From an uncultured Collinsella sp. (GTDB lineage Bacteria > Actinomycetota > Coriobacteriia > Coriobacteriales > Coriobacteriaceae): a DNA stretch of 56,855 nt. The position numbers and the translations under genes are program-made. Positions within the stretch are counted from its first letter, which is position 1. Every line of letters begins with the position of its first letter. The stretch spans positions 1 through 56,855 of the forward strand of contig CABUZI010000001.1 of assembly GCA_902496005.1 (NCBI GenBank), in the 5' to 3' direction. This document shows, piece by piece, positions 46,284 to 56,300 of the stretch. The notes beneath the pieces are model-generated. The model did not search any database and was not told where the DNA came from. It was given only the letters and a program-made list of their open reading frames with translations.

Positions 46284-47336
46284 CTATGCGTTCTTCTGAA
46301 CTTTGAAGCGCTGCTTCAGCTGTCCGCAAGCGGCGTCAATATCGTTACCACGGGAGTTACGAATCGTGGTCTCGATGCCACGGGACTCAAGACGACGCTG
46401 AAGATCCTCAACCTTATGAATCGGCGACGGCTTGAGCGGGCTGCCCTCGATGTCGTTAAGCTGAATCAGGTTAACGTGGCACAACGTTCCCTCGCAGAAG
46501 TCGCAGAGCGCCTGCATCTCGGGATTCGTATCGTTGACGCCTTCGATCATGGCATACTCATAGGTCGGGCGGCGGCCAGTCTTCTCGGTGTAGAGTTGAA
46601 GCGCCTCGTGAAGGCGAAGCAGCGTGTACTTCTTAATACCGGGCATGAGCTTATTGCGCGTCGACTGGATGGCGGAATGCAAGGAAACGGCAAGCGTGAA
46701 CTGCTCAGGGATGTCGGCAAATTTGCGAATACCGGGAATAACGCCACTGGTAGAGACAGTGAGGTGACGAGCGCCGATACCGATGCCATCGGGGTCGTTG
46801 AGGATTCGCAGCGCCTTGAGAACCTCGTCGTAGTTGGCAAACGGCTCGCCCTGGCCCATGAAGACAACGCTCGTGGCGCGCTCGCCAAAGTCGTTGGATA
46901 CATGAAGTACCTGGTCGACGATCTCTTGAGCGGTCAGAGAGCGCTTGAGGCCGTTGAGACCGGTGGCGCAAAAGGCACAGCCCATGCCGCAGCCTGCCTG
47001 GGTGGAAACGCAGACGGAAAGCTTGTTACGACGGGGCATGCCGACGGTTTCGACGGAAACGCCGTCGTGGTACTCGAGCAGATACTTGCGTGAGCCATCT
47101 TTGGAAACTTGCTTGGTTAGTTCAGTCGGCGTGTCGAAGGCAAAAGCCTCTTTAAGCTGCTCGCGGAAAGCCTTGGGAAGGTTGGTCATATCGTCAAACG
47201 AACAAACGTTCTTCTCAAAGACCCATTCGATGAGCTGCTTCGCGCGGAACGCGGGCTGGCCAAGTTCGGCCACGAGCTCGCGAATATCGTTTTGGCTCAA
47301 GTCGCGAATGTCCTGAGATTTAGTCCTGGGATTCAT
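46284..47336 (-). CDS. rlmN: Dual-specificity rRNA/tRNA adenine-C2 methyltransferase RlmN
   Basis: Radical SAM enzyme, 350 residues, methylating A2503 of 23S rRNA and A37 of tRNAs. The cluster motif CGMGCAFC follows VCVSTQAG. Also GQGEPFANYDEV, AVSLHS, and RNSRGNDIDAACGQL with the catalytic Cys. The Cfr-related family is distinguished by the N-terminal RDLSQNDIRELV and WVFEKNV region. It stands alone, divergent from ddl. Confidence 0.95.
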   Translation of the reverse strand: MNPRTKSQDIRDLSQNDIRELVAELGQPAFRAKQLIEWVFEKNVCSFDDMTNLPKAFREQLKEAFAFDTPTELTKQVSKDGSRKYLLEYHDGVSVETVGMPRRNKLSVCVSTQAGCGMGCAFCATGLNGLKRSLTAQEIVDQVLHVSNDFGERATSVVFMGQGEPFANYDEVLKALRILNDPDGIGIGARHLTVSTSGVIPGIRKFADIPEQFTLAVSLHSAIQSTRNKLMPGIKKYTLLRLHEALQLYTEKTGRRPTYEYAMIEGVNDTNPEMQALCDFCEGTLCHVNLIQLNDIEGSPLKPSPIHKVEDLQRRLESRGIETTIRNSRGNDIDAACGQLKQRFKVQKNA

Positions 47337-47351
47337 GGAAGCCTTTCGATT

Positions 47352-47381
47352 TTGGGGAAACGTAGAGGGTATCGCTACAAT
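47352..47381 (+). promoter_or_regulatory. Candidate ddl promoter
   Basis: TTGGGG and TACAAT with 18-bp spacing, 40 bases before the ddl ATG. The -35 is poor. Confidence 0.4.
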
Positions 47382-47421
47382 ATGGTATCAGCTGCAGAAA
47401 TTATAGAGGAGGAGTCTGCCC

Positions 47422-48387
47422 ATGCCGGGTAAAAGCCTAGAGAACATGCACGTAGCGGTCTTGGCGGGTGGTCATTCCGCTGAGCGCGAGATCTCGCTCA
47501 ATTCGGGAAAGAACGTTGTGACGGCACTGAAGGAGGCCGGCTACACCTCGGTGGAGCTGCTCGACACGGCCGCTGATGACTTTATGGTAACCATGGCGAC
47601 TGGCGGTTTCGATGTGGCGTTTATCGCCATGCACGGCGCCGGCGGTGAGGATGGCGCCATGCAGGGTGCCATGGAGACCCTTGGTATCCCCTACACGGCC
47701 TCGGGCGTGCTTGCCAGCGCCTGCGGTGCCGACAAAGAGGTCTCTAAGCTCCTGTACGCCAAGGCGGGCATTCCCATTGCCCCCGGCCTCGCGCTCGAGG
47801 TGGGCGATGAAGTCGATATCGATCATATCGTCGAGGTTTGTGGCGAGCGCTGCTTTGTGAAGCCGGCCGTCAACGGTTCCAGCTATGGCATTTCCCTGGT
47901 CCATGAGCCCTCCGAGCTGCCCGCGGCAATCGCCAAGGCGTTTGAGTACGGCGACAAAGTGCTGGTCGAGAAGTGCATCGAGGGTACCGAGATCACCGTC
48001 GGCGTGTACGGCGAGGACGACGTGCGCGCTCTGCCGATTGTCGAGATTCGTAAGCCCAAGGACTGCGAGTTCTACGATCTGGACGTGAAGTATGTCGACC
48101 CTACGGACATCCATCGCATTCCGGCGCAGATTTCACCCGAGAATTACACTCGCGCTCAGGAGCTTGCCTGCGCTGCTCACAAGGCCCTCGGTTGCCTGGG
48201 TATCTCACGCAGCGACTTTATTGTGAGTGAGGACGGCCCCGTCATCCTCGAGACCAATACCATTCCCGGCATGACCGATACGTCGCTGTATCCGGATGAG
48301 ATCCGCCACACCGACGACATGACGTTCCCGCAGGTCTGTGACAGCCTGATCCGTATGGGCCTTCGTCGAGCGGGCATTGCATGCTAA
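47422..48387 (+). CDS. ddl: D-alanine-D-alanine ligase
   Basis: ATP-grasp enzyme of peptidoglycan synthesis, 321 residues. N-terminal VAVLAGGHSAEREISLNSG; MHGAGGEDGAMQG; VKPAVNGSSYGISLV; metal site ILETNTIPGMTDTSLYP. ATG at 47422 has AGGAGG at seven to nine bases. The end overlaps the next start by seven bases. The residue after the TDTSL motif is Tyr, as in normal D-Ala ligases; nothing points to D-Ala-D-Lac specificity. Confidence 0.95.
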   Translation: MPGKSLENMHVAVLAGGHSAEREISLNSGKNVVTALKEAGYTSVELLDTAADDFMVTMATGGFDVAFIAMHGAGGEDGAMQGAMETLGIPYTASGVLASACGADKEVSKLLYAKAGIPIAPGLALEVGDEVDIDHIVEVCGERCFVKPAVNGSSYGISLVHEPSELPAAIAKAFEYGDKVLVEKCIEGTEITVGVYGEDDVRALPIVEIRKPKDCEFYDLDVKYVDPTDIHRIPAQISPENYTRAQELACAAHKALGCLGISRSDFIVSEDGPVILETNTIPGMTDTSLYPDEIRHTDDMTFPQVCDSLIRMGLRRAGIAC

Positions 48388-51275
48388 TCGAGGACGCGGT
48401 TTCGTCAGGAACGCCGCAGTTTGTCATCGACTCCTATGCCACGCTTGCCGAGCGCGCCAAAACACAGTCCTTCGGCCTTATCGAGGAAGATGTGATCGTC
48501 CTCGATACCGAGACCACGGGTCTTTCGGTGCAGGACAATGAGCTGATCGAGATCTCGGCGGCCCGCCTTTCGGGCCGCGAGGTCGTCGACCGCTTCGATA
48601 CCTTCGTGCATCCCAAACAGCTGATTCCCGCTGAGATTACCGAGCTCACGAGCATTACAAATGCCGATGTGGCAGATGCCCCGTCGGCCGTTGAGGCCGT
48701 GGCCGCTCTCGCCGATTTTGTCGGTGGTTGCCCGGTGATCGCACATAACGCCACGTTCGATCGCTCATTTATCGAGTCGGTCAAAGGCGGCGTCAACGTG
48801 AGCGATATTTGGATCGATTCGCTGGCGCTGTCGCGCATCGCGCTTCCGCGCCTGGCCTCGCACAAGCTGTCTTTTATGGCCGATCTGTTTGGCTGTGACT
48901 CGGTATCACACCGTGCCAATGCCGACGTCGACGCCCTGTGTGGTGTATGGCGCGTGTTGCTCGTGGCGCTCACCGACTTGCCCCAGGGCCTCATGGCGCG
49001 CCTAGCCGACATGCATCTGGATGTGCCTTGGTCCTATCGTCCTATCTTCTCATTCTTGGCAGGGCAGAACCCTGGTTCTATCTTCTCTCTCAGCGCCGCT
49101 CGTACTGACGTTCTCAAGGCCGATCGCGCCGACGATCGGGTGGACGCCGACGAACTGCCGGTCCTCAAGATGCCGAGTCGTGAGGAGATTGAGGCAGACT
49201 ATGCGCCAGGTGGCCTGGTCAATCGCATGTATCCCACTTACGAGCCGCGTGATGAGCAGATCGCGATGGCGCTCGAGGTCCGCGATGCGCTGGTCACGGG
49301 CACTCATCGTGTAATTGAGGCGGGCACAGGCGTCGGCAAATCGATGGCCTATCTGGTGCCTTTTGCCGAGGCGGCACGCCGTAACAACATCACGGTTGGT
49401 ATTGCGACCAAATCGAACAATCTTGCAGACCAGCTCATGTACCATGAGCTGCCAAAACTTGCCGAGCAACTGGACGGTGGTCTGTCATTTTGCGCTCTCA
49501 AGGGGTATGACCACTATCCGTGCCTGCGCAAGCTTGAGCGCATGAGCCGAGGCCAGGTCGAGATTACCACCAAGCGCGATCCGGCGGACACGCTCACGGC
49601 GGTCGCGGTCATTATGGCGTACGTCTGCCAATCAGCCGATGGCGACCTCGACTCGCTTGGCATTCGGTGGCGCAGCGTCAACCGCCCCGACTTTACGACG
49701 GCCTCGCGCGAGTGTGCTCGCCGCCTCTGCCCGTTTTTCCCTGATAAATGTTTGGTCCACGGCGCTCGCCGTCGTGCGGCGCATGCCGATGTGGTGGTCA
49801 CCAACCATTCCCTGCTGTTCCGCAATGTTGCGGCCGAGGGCAGGATTTTGCCTCCGATTCGTCATTGGGTAATCGACGAGGCTCATTCTATCGAGCGCGA
49901 GGCGCGCCGTCAGTGGGCGCGCGTGGTGTCGGCGGACGAATCACGCGTTCTGTTTGAGCGCCTGGGTGGCTCGAGCACCGGTGCGCTAAGCCAGGTCTCC
50001 CGTGATTTGGCAACCTCCGAGGGCTCTACGCTCTATTTGGGCCTTACTGCCAAGGCGACGTCGACGGTTGCGCGCGCGAGCATGGCAATCGCCGACGTGT
50101 TCGATGGCGTTCGCGAGCTCGGCAGCCGTGCCCGTGGGGGTTATGACAATGCCAATCTATGGATTGGCCCCGAGCTGCGCGAATCTGACGACTGGCATGA
50201 TTTCTTACAGTCGGCCTACACTGCCATCGACGCATTGGAACAAGCTGACAAGAGCGTCGACGCGCTGGTGCAAGCCGTCGCCGCCGACAAGCCCGAGGTT
50301 GTTGTCGACCTGGGCGATATTTCGCGCCGCCTGCACGAGCTGGCCGAGAACCTCAAGCTCATCATTGATGGCACCGATGAACACTACGTGTATTCGCTGC
50401 AAGTCAATCGCAGGCTGCGTGCCGGCGGAGAGTCAATGACCGCAGAGCGCATCGACATTGGCGAGGCCTTGGCAACCGAGTGGCTGCCCGAGGTTCACAC
50501 GGCTATCTTTGCCTCGGCGACCATGACGGTGTCCAAAAGCTTTGAACACTTTAACCACGCGGTCGGTCTCGATCGCATCGGTGCTTCAACATCCTCATCG
50601 TTGCACTTGGACTCGAGCTACGACTTCGATTCGAACATGGCTGTAGTCGTTGCGGGCGATATCCCCGATCCGCGCGATCGCGAGAGCTATCTTACGGCGC
50701 TCGAGCGCGTGCTGGTCGACGCCCATCTTGCCATGGGCGGATCGGTGCTCACACTGTTCACCAATCGGCGCGACATGGAAGACCTGTACGCCCGCGTTGA
50801 GCCCAAGATGGCCCGTGCGGGTCTGGAGCTCAACTGCCAGCAGCGCAACTCATCTCCTCGTCGCCTGCGCGACCGGTTTATCAACGAGCCGACCTCGTCG
50901 CTTTTTGCGCTTAAGGCCTTCTGGGAGGGGTTTGACGCCAGCGGCGAGACGCTGCGTTGCGTCATCATTCCCAAGCTGCCGTTCTCGAGCCCCACGGACC
51001 CGCTCTCGTGCGAGCGCAACCTGCGCGAAGACCGCGCTTGGGCGCGCTATTCGCTGCCCGAGGCGGTGCTCGAGGTTAAGCAGGCGGCCGGCCGCCTTAT
51101 CCGCTCGTCGACCGATTGCGGCGTGCTGATTCTGGCCGACCCGCGCCTGGTGACGAAGGGCTACGGAAAGAAGTTCTTAACGTCGCTGCCCACGAGCTCC
51201 TACCAGCGCATCGAATCGGCGCAGATCGGTCACTATCTGCAACTGTGGCGCGCACGTCACGAGCGGCGGCGCTAA
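48381..51275 (+). CDS. dinG: Fused DnaQ-type exonuclease and DinG-type DNA helicase
   Basis: A 964-residue fusion. Residues ~38-200 are a DEDD exonuclease: VLDTETTGLS, AHNATFDRSF, HRANADVDAL. The XPD-like superfamily 2 helicase follows: Walker A EAGTGVGKSMAYLVP (about 311-325), DEAH in VIDEAHSIE (about 497-505), and the C-terminal VKQAAGRLIRSSTDCGVL. Cysteines around 435-465 (RECARRLCPFFPDKC) may bind an iron-sulfur cluster. The combination occurs in Gram-positive DinG proteins. It overlaps ddl by seven bases, and its stop overlaps the convergent WYL gene by four. Confidence 0.93.
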   Translation: MLIEDAVSSGTPQFVIDSYATLAERAKTQSFGLIEEDVIVLDTETTGLSVQDNELIEISAARLSGREVVDRFDTFVHPKQLIPAEITELTSITNADVADAPSAVEAVAALADFVGGCPVIAHNATFDRSFIESVKGGVNVSDIWIDSLALSRIALPRLASHKLSFMADLFGCDSVSHRANADVDALCGVWRVLLVALTDLPQGLMARLADMHLDVPWSYRPIFSFLAGQNPGSIFSLSAARTDVLKADRADDRVDADELPVLKMPSREEIEADYAPGGLVNRMYPTYEPRDEQIAMALEVRDALVTGTHRVIEAGTGVGKSMAYLVPFAEAARRNNITVGIATKSNNLADQLMYHELPKLAEQLDGGLSFCALKGYDHYPCLRKLERMSRGQVEITTKRDPADTLTAVAVIMAYVCQSADGDLDSLGIRWRSVNRPDFTTASRECARRLCPFFPDKCLVHGARRRAAHADVVVTNHSLLFRNVAAEGRILPPIRHWVIDEAHSIEREARRQWARVVSADESRVLFERLGGSSTGALSQVSRDLATSEGSTLYLGLTAKATSTVARASMAIADVFDGVRELGSRARGGYDNANLWIGPELRESDDWHDFLQSAYTAIDALEQADKSVDALVQAVAADKPEVVVDLGDISRRLHELAENLKLIIDGTDEHYVYSLQVNRRLRAGGESMTAERIDIGEALATEWLPEVHTAIFASATMTVSKSFEHFNHAVGLDRIGASTSSSLHLDSSYDFDSNMAVVVAGDIPDPRDRESYLTALERVLVDAHLAMGGSVLTLFTNRRDMEDLYARVEPKMARAGLELNCQQRNSSPRRLRDRFINEPTSSLFALKAFWEGFDASGETLRCVIIPKLPFSSPTDPLSCERNLREDRAWARYSLPEAVLEVKQAAGRLIRSSTDCGVLILADPRLVTKGYGKKFLTSLPTSSYQRIESAQIGHYLQLWRARHERRR

Positions 51276-52189
51276 AGCGGACAGACGAGGGTTTTTGCCA
51301 TATCGCACAGACGCTTTGACAGGGCGGGGTCATCCAAGATGCGGATGGCTCCGCCCGCTGCGATTACCTGGCTCAGTAGCCAACGCTCGGAGCCGTAATG
51401 CACGGTTACCGTTGCCATGTCTGCCCCGCTGCGCTCGATTAGGGTGATGCCGGCCCAGTCCAGATGCTCCGCCATATCGAATGGCATCAAGAGCTTTGCG
51501 CTACGCTGCGTCCGGGCAAGGGAATCGTGGAGGGATGCGACGCCCGGTGTGTGAGGCACGACGGAGTCTTCCGTCAAGGTGAGTCCCTCGATTTTATCCA
51601 TGCGATAGGTGCGCTGCTCATCGACCGCGATGTCCCAGGCAATCAGGTATGTTTGGTCGCCGTTTGCCGTAATGCGCAAGGGGTCGACCAGACGCTCGCG
51701 TGGCCGCGCATCGTCCATCGAGCGATACGAGATGCGGCAACGAACACCGTCCTGAATGGCGCAGCTCAGCTGCTGCCAGTGCGACCCGTGGTTGACGGTG
51801 TCAAAGACGCGCTGGTTATAGCCGAGCTCTTCGGGCAGAAGGGCATGTCGAATCCGAGCTGCCGTCTGCGGCTCGATCCCCAACGATTCAAGTTCATGGT
51901 TGAGCACGGCGCCCTCGGCGGCACTCAGGCGCAACGGTAGCACGCGCCCGGCGTCACCAGTGAGGGCCACGCGCTCGCCGCGGCATTCGCAGATGATGCG
52001 CGCGCCCGATTCTCGGTCCGCGAGCGTCGAGACGATCTCGAGAATCTCGTCGAGCGATGCTCCCGTGATGTCAAAGCGGCCGCAAATTTCGGTTCGTGTC
52101 ATGCCGCTCTCGCCGGCGGCGTAGAGGGCCTCCATGATGTCGATGGCGCGCGAGAGTCTCTGCTCGCTGGTGAGTTTACGCACGGGCAT
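51272..52189 (-). CDS. WYL-domain transcriptional regulator (second of pair)
   Basis: 305 residues. An N-terminal helix-turn-helix (LSRAIDIMEALYAAGESGMTRTEICGRF) is followed by a WYL-like ligand-sensing domain (CRISYRSMDDARPRERLVDP, TYLIAWDIAVDEQRTYRMDKI) and a C-terminal extension with VTVHYGSERWLLSQVI. ATG at 52189 overlaps the upstream regulator by 14 bases; the TTG seven codons earlier is less likely. Two adjacent WYL proteins resemble the PafB/PafC pair, which activates DNA-damage genes in other Actinobacteria. Confidence 0.82.
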   Translation of the reverse strand: MPVRKLTSEQRLSRAIDIMEALYAAGESGMTRTEICGRFDITGASLDEILEIVSTLADRESGARIICECRGERVALTGDAGRVLPLRLSAAEGAVLNHELESLGIEPQTAARIRHALLPEELGYNQRVFDTVNHGSHWQQLSCAIQDGVRCRISYRSMDDARPRERLVDPLRITANGDQTYLIAWDIAVDEQRTYRMDKIEGLTLTEDSVVPHTPGVASLHDSLARTQRSAKLLMPFDMAEHLDWAGITLIERSGADMATVTVHYGSERWLLSQVIAAGGAIRILDDPALSKRLCDMAKTLVCPL

Positions 52190-53198
52190 GCTCGTGCACC
52201 GTCCTTTCAATGAGGTGGTTCCACGCCTGCTTGAGCGATTTGGGGGCCATGGGCCTCATGCCGTCCATGGCGTGGGCCATGCAAAATGAGGCGGCGGCTT
52301 CAAGGTCGCGCACGTCAACGGTCCAGATCCATCCCGCATCGGTGTGTGCGAGCTCACCTCGCCCGCGCGTGAGGCCGTTGATCATATCGATCTGCGTCTG
52401 AGGGGCGAACGAGAACGTGGCTGCAACGGGCGGTCGGTCGGCGAAATCGAATTCAAAGAACAGATAGTCGTTGAGATTGAAGTCCGCAGGGATGGCGTAG
52501 GCCTTCGAAGGACGCCAAGCGCGAACGATACGGTCGCAGCGGAATGTCCTGATGTCGTCGGTGACATTGTCGAGGCCGCAGAAGTACGCCACGCCCTCGC
52601 GTTCGAACATGCCGTAGACACAGACGGTACGTTCTTTCTGCTCGCCGCGTCCGTTCTGATATAAAAATCGCAGCGCGCATCGCTCGGCAAAGGCGCTCCA
52701 TACCGCATCGACGGTGGGAGAGCGGCGGATCGGTACTTCGTCCACCGCCGACATGCCGGTGAGGTAGGCAATTTTGGAGCGAATATCGGCAAGCGGCGCG
52801 GCAAAGGTGGAAGAGCCGGCCGCTAGCGTCTGGTCGATGGCGTTGAGTAGGATGTCGGCGTCGTCTGCGGTGATGAGGCCGCCTGCAGCAAACGTGTGCT
52901 CGCGGTCGATTGTCCACGAGCTTTCCTTGGTCTCCTGCGCACCGGCGGGGCGAACCTCCTTGATTAAGATGCCACGCTCGAGCAGTTTGTCACGATCGCG
53001 CCGAAACTTGCGCTTATCCGAGTCGATGTTGTCCGAGCCATATCCTAGGTCAGAATCCAAGACAATCTGCTCGGTCGTCAGCGGTTCGGGGGAGCTGTTG
53101 AGCACAAAGAAAAGGTTGAGGATGCGCTGAGCCGTTTTATCGAAACTGGGCTCCGAACTTCCCTTTTTAATTGTCGCGGTCGCGTCGCTTGCCGTCAT
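52176..53198 (-). CDS. WYL-domain transcriptional regulator (first of pair)
   Basis: 340 residues. The N-terminal part contains LNLFFVLNSSPEPLTTEQIV and DKRKFRRDRDKLLERGI, a winged-helix start. The WYL-like region is RCALRFLYQNGRGEQKERTVCVYGMFEREGVAYFCGLD, then RTFRCDRIVRAWR. It is co-transcribed with the downstream regulator (overlap 14 bases) and is divergent from the M28-like gene. Heterodimer formation as in PafBC is inferred. Confidence 0.82.
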   Translation of the reverse strand: MTASDATATIKKGSSEPSFDKTAQRILNLFFVLNSSPEPLTTEQIVLDSDLGYGSDNIDSDKRKFRRDRDKLLERGILIKEVRPAGAQETKESSWTIDREHTFAAGGLITADDADILLNAIDQTLAAGSSTFAAPLADIRSKIAYLTGMSAVDEVPIRRSPTVDAVWSAFAERCALRFLYQNGRGEQKERTVCVYGMFEREGVAYFCGLDNVTDDIRTFRCDRIVRAWRPSKAYAIPADFNLNDYLFFEFDFADRPPVAATFSFAPQTQIDMINGLTRGRGELAHTDAGWIWTVDVRDLEAAASFCMAHAMDGMRPMAPKSLKQAWNHLIERTVHEHARA

Positions 53199-53396
53199 AG
53201 AGTCCTCGCATAAGAAGGTAGTTTGCTGCCATGATTTTAGTCCGATATGGAGATTAGGCTATATCCTTGTCCGCTCGGGGCGTTAAGATGGCCCGAATTC
53301 GGTCGTTTGCGCTCGCTCGGGGTATACTTTCGACTATATACGGTTCTAATGTGCATGCATTGGGCCTATTTGTCGGATTATGGATGTGGAGCGCAC

Positions 53397-56300
53397 ATGG
53401 CGAACACCCAGAACTATATTAACCACCTGCTGCAGAACACCGGCATTACGCCGGCATGCAGCGAAGAAGAGCGCTTGGCTGCCGAGGATATCGCTCAGAT
53501 CTTCCGCAACCACGGCTTTGATCCCGAGGTTCAGGAGTTCAATGCCCCGGCGCCCAGTAGGTTGGCATTTGCCGTTACCGGTATTCTTGCGTTTGCCGGC
53601 GCCCTGTTGATGGGCATCGGCGGTGGTATCGGTTTGGTCGGCACCTTGCTGGCAATCGTCGGCGCCGTTCTTTACGTGCTCGAGCGCACGGGCCACCCCG
53701 TGGTTTCGCGCCTGGGCAAGACGGGCGTGAGCCAAAATGTCATCGCCTACCACAAGGCCTCGGGCCCGCTCGCGTCTCCGCGCAACCGCCCGGTGGTCGT
53801 TGTCGCACACTACGACTCTCCCCGTGCTGAGCTGCTCGCCCGCGAGCCCTATGCTTCGTATCGTGCGCTCATCGCCAAGCTGTTGCCCGTTGCCACGGTT
53901 GCCCCTGCTACCGTTGCCATCCTGCGTATCCTGCCGCTCCCCGGCGCGCTCAAGGTTCTGCTGTGGATTGTCGCGATCCTCGCTTCCCTCGTTGCACTTG
54001 CCAACGCGGCAAACATCATCTCTAACCGCCACATTCTTCCCTATACGTCCGGCGCGGTGTGCAACAAGTCTTCTGTCGCCGCTATGCTCGGCGTTATGGA
54101 CAACGTTGCTCCCTTCCAGGGCGAGAACGAGTTTCCCGACGATGTTCCGTTCGATACCTATTTTGGGGAGCAGAAACGTCGTGCCGAGGAAATGGCGCGC
54201 GCGGCGGCGGAGTATGCCGCGGCCCAGCAGCAAAACGACTACGGCAACACCATCGAGTACGAAGAGCCTACCTACGCCGAGGACGAGTTCGGTCAGCCGA
54301 TTGCTCCCGACGCTCAAACCGAGCCCGAACAGGGCGAGGCTTTTGACGAGCAGATCGAGGGCTTTGAGGGTGCGTCTGCCGACGAGACGCTGATTGGCGC
54401 CATCGTGCCCGAGGATCAGAATCAGGCTGTCCAGGCCGAAGAGTTCAATGACGAGGTTCCCGCTGCTGAGCCGGCGGAGGAGCCTGCCGCGGCCGAGCCC
54501 GAGCCCAAGCTCTATCGCAACGCCGCCGGCAACATCCGCTTTGGTTCGGATGCCATCCGTGCGCTCGGAATGCTTCCCGAGTCCTGCACGCTCGATTACG
54601 AGGAGGGCGAGGAGCCGACGTTTGAGCCCGAGCCTGCGCCCGTTGTCACTGCGGATGATGAGTCTGCCGCGGTTACCGTTGCCGAGCCCGAGGCGGTGTC
54701 TGCGATCGATCCCGCGGCAGGACTGGACATTTTGGCTCCCGCCGCGCCGGCGCAAGACGTTGCGGACGAGTCTGACGACGATTACGTTGAACAGCCGGGG
54801 CGCGTGTCTTACGAGAGCGATACTGATTTCTCGGCCGAGATTCCCGCGGCAACGCCCCATGCCGATATTGCATCCGCGTTCTCTTCGATTGGCGCCAGCG
54901 CTTCCAGCTTCTTTAAGGGTGCGCTTGCAAAGGGCAGGAAATTTGTCGACGATTTCGAGGAGAAGCGCGCTGCCGCACGCGAGGCTGCCGAGCAGGAGGC
55001 TATCGCTCAGCAGCAGGCAGCCGAGGCGGCACGTGAGCGCGCGGCGCAAGAGTTCGAGCAGAACGAGGCTATGCAGTCCGGGCCCGTCGACGCTGCCGAA
55101 GCTACGACGTCCTTTGAGTCCCAGCAACCGACGTCAGCGGATGTTGTTGAGGCAACAACGTCTTTCGAGGCTCAGCAGCACGTCGATAGCACCATGTCGT
55201 TTGATGCCGCGCAGTTCGATTCCACGATAACGTTTGAAAAGCAAGGCACCGCAATTGCCGAGCCCCTTCCTGTTTCCGATGAGCAGGGCGACGCGGCAGA
55301 CGATGACGAGCCCATTGATGCTGCCGAAATCCAAGATGCCGCCGAGGACGAGTCCGTCGAGGCCAACTCTGACGAAGAGCAATACGCGGCAGCCGATCAA
55401 GGTGATTCGACCGAGGTCGAGCAGGAGGAAGTGCCTGCGGTTTCCGAGACTCCCGAGACGGATGAGTCGAGGCCTTACTCCACGCAGATTTTCACCATGC
55501 CGACCCCGAGTGGTTCCGGTGCCACGGTTGCCAATGTCGCTCCCACCCAGGACGAAACGGTCGATTCCCTTATGGCCCAGATTTCCTCCCAGGCATCGCC
55601 GCGTCCGCAGATGAATGTTCCCGATCCGGCGTCGGCACCGTCGCCTGCACCTTCCTCGTCTCCGCTGGCTTCGGTCCCCGATCCGTCGCTGCCGTCTATG
55701 AAGCAGGCAAACTTTGCGTCTCGCACGTCGCTGTTCGACCTTCCCGATCCCTCTGCCCAGGTCAACGACCCCTTTGCTACTGCCCAGGGTCCCGAACCCA
55801 CATCGGCACCCGTTGCGCCTTCTATGCCCGTTGCGTCGGGCGCGCAGCCGATCGAGACCATTTCGGCTCCCGCCCCGGCGGCACCCAAGTCTCGCAAACG
55901 CGGCCTGGGTGGCCTGTTCGGTCGTAAAAGGAAAAACGAGCAGGACAGCATGAGTGATTGGCTGGGCGTCGAAGACGATTACGATGCCAAGAAGTCCGGT
56001 CGCGGTATCGGTTCGTGGGATAACTTCGAGGACGATAACGATGGCTGGAAGGGCGGCGCTACGTCTTCCGATGGCGCTTCTTCCGAAGATATGCTCTCGG
56101 CTGTCGCCTCTATGGGCGATGATGAGCTGCTCGGTCACGATATCTGGTTTGTGGCAACGGGCGCCTCGGATTGTGATGGCGCCGGCATGAAGGCCTTCTT
56201 GGCTTCGCATCGCGATAAGCTCCGCGGCGTATTCTTCATCAATCTTGAATCCGTCGGCGCCGGTAGGCTTTCGGTGGTGACGGTCGAGGGCGAACAGCAG

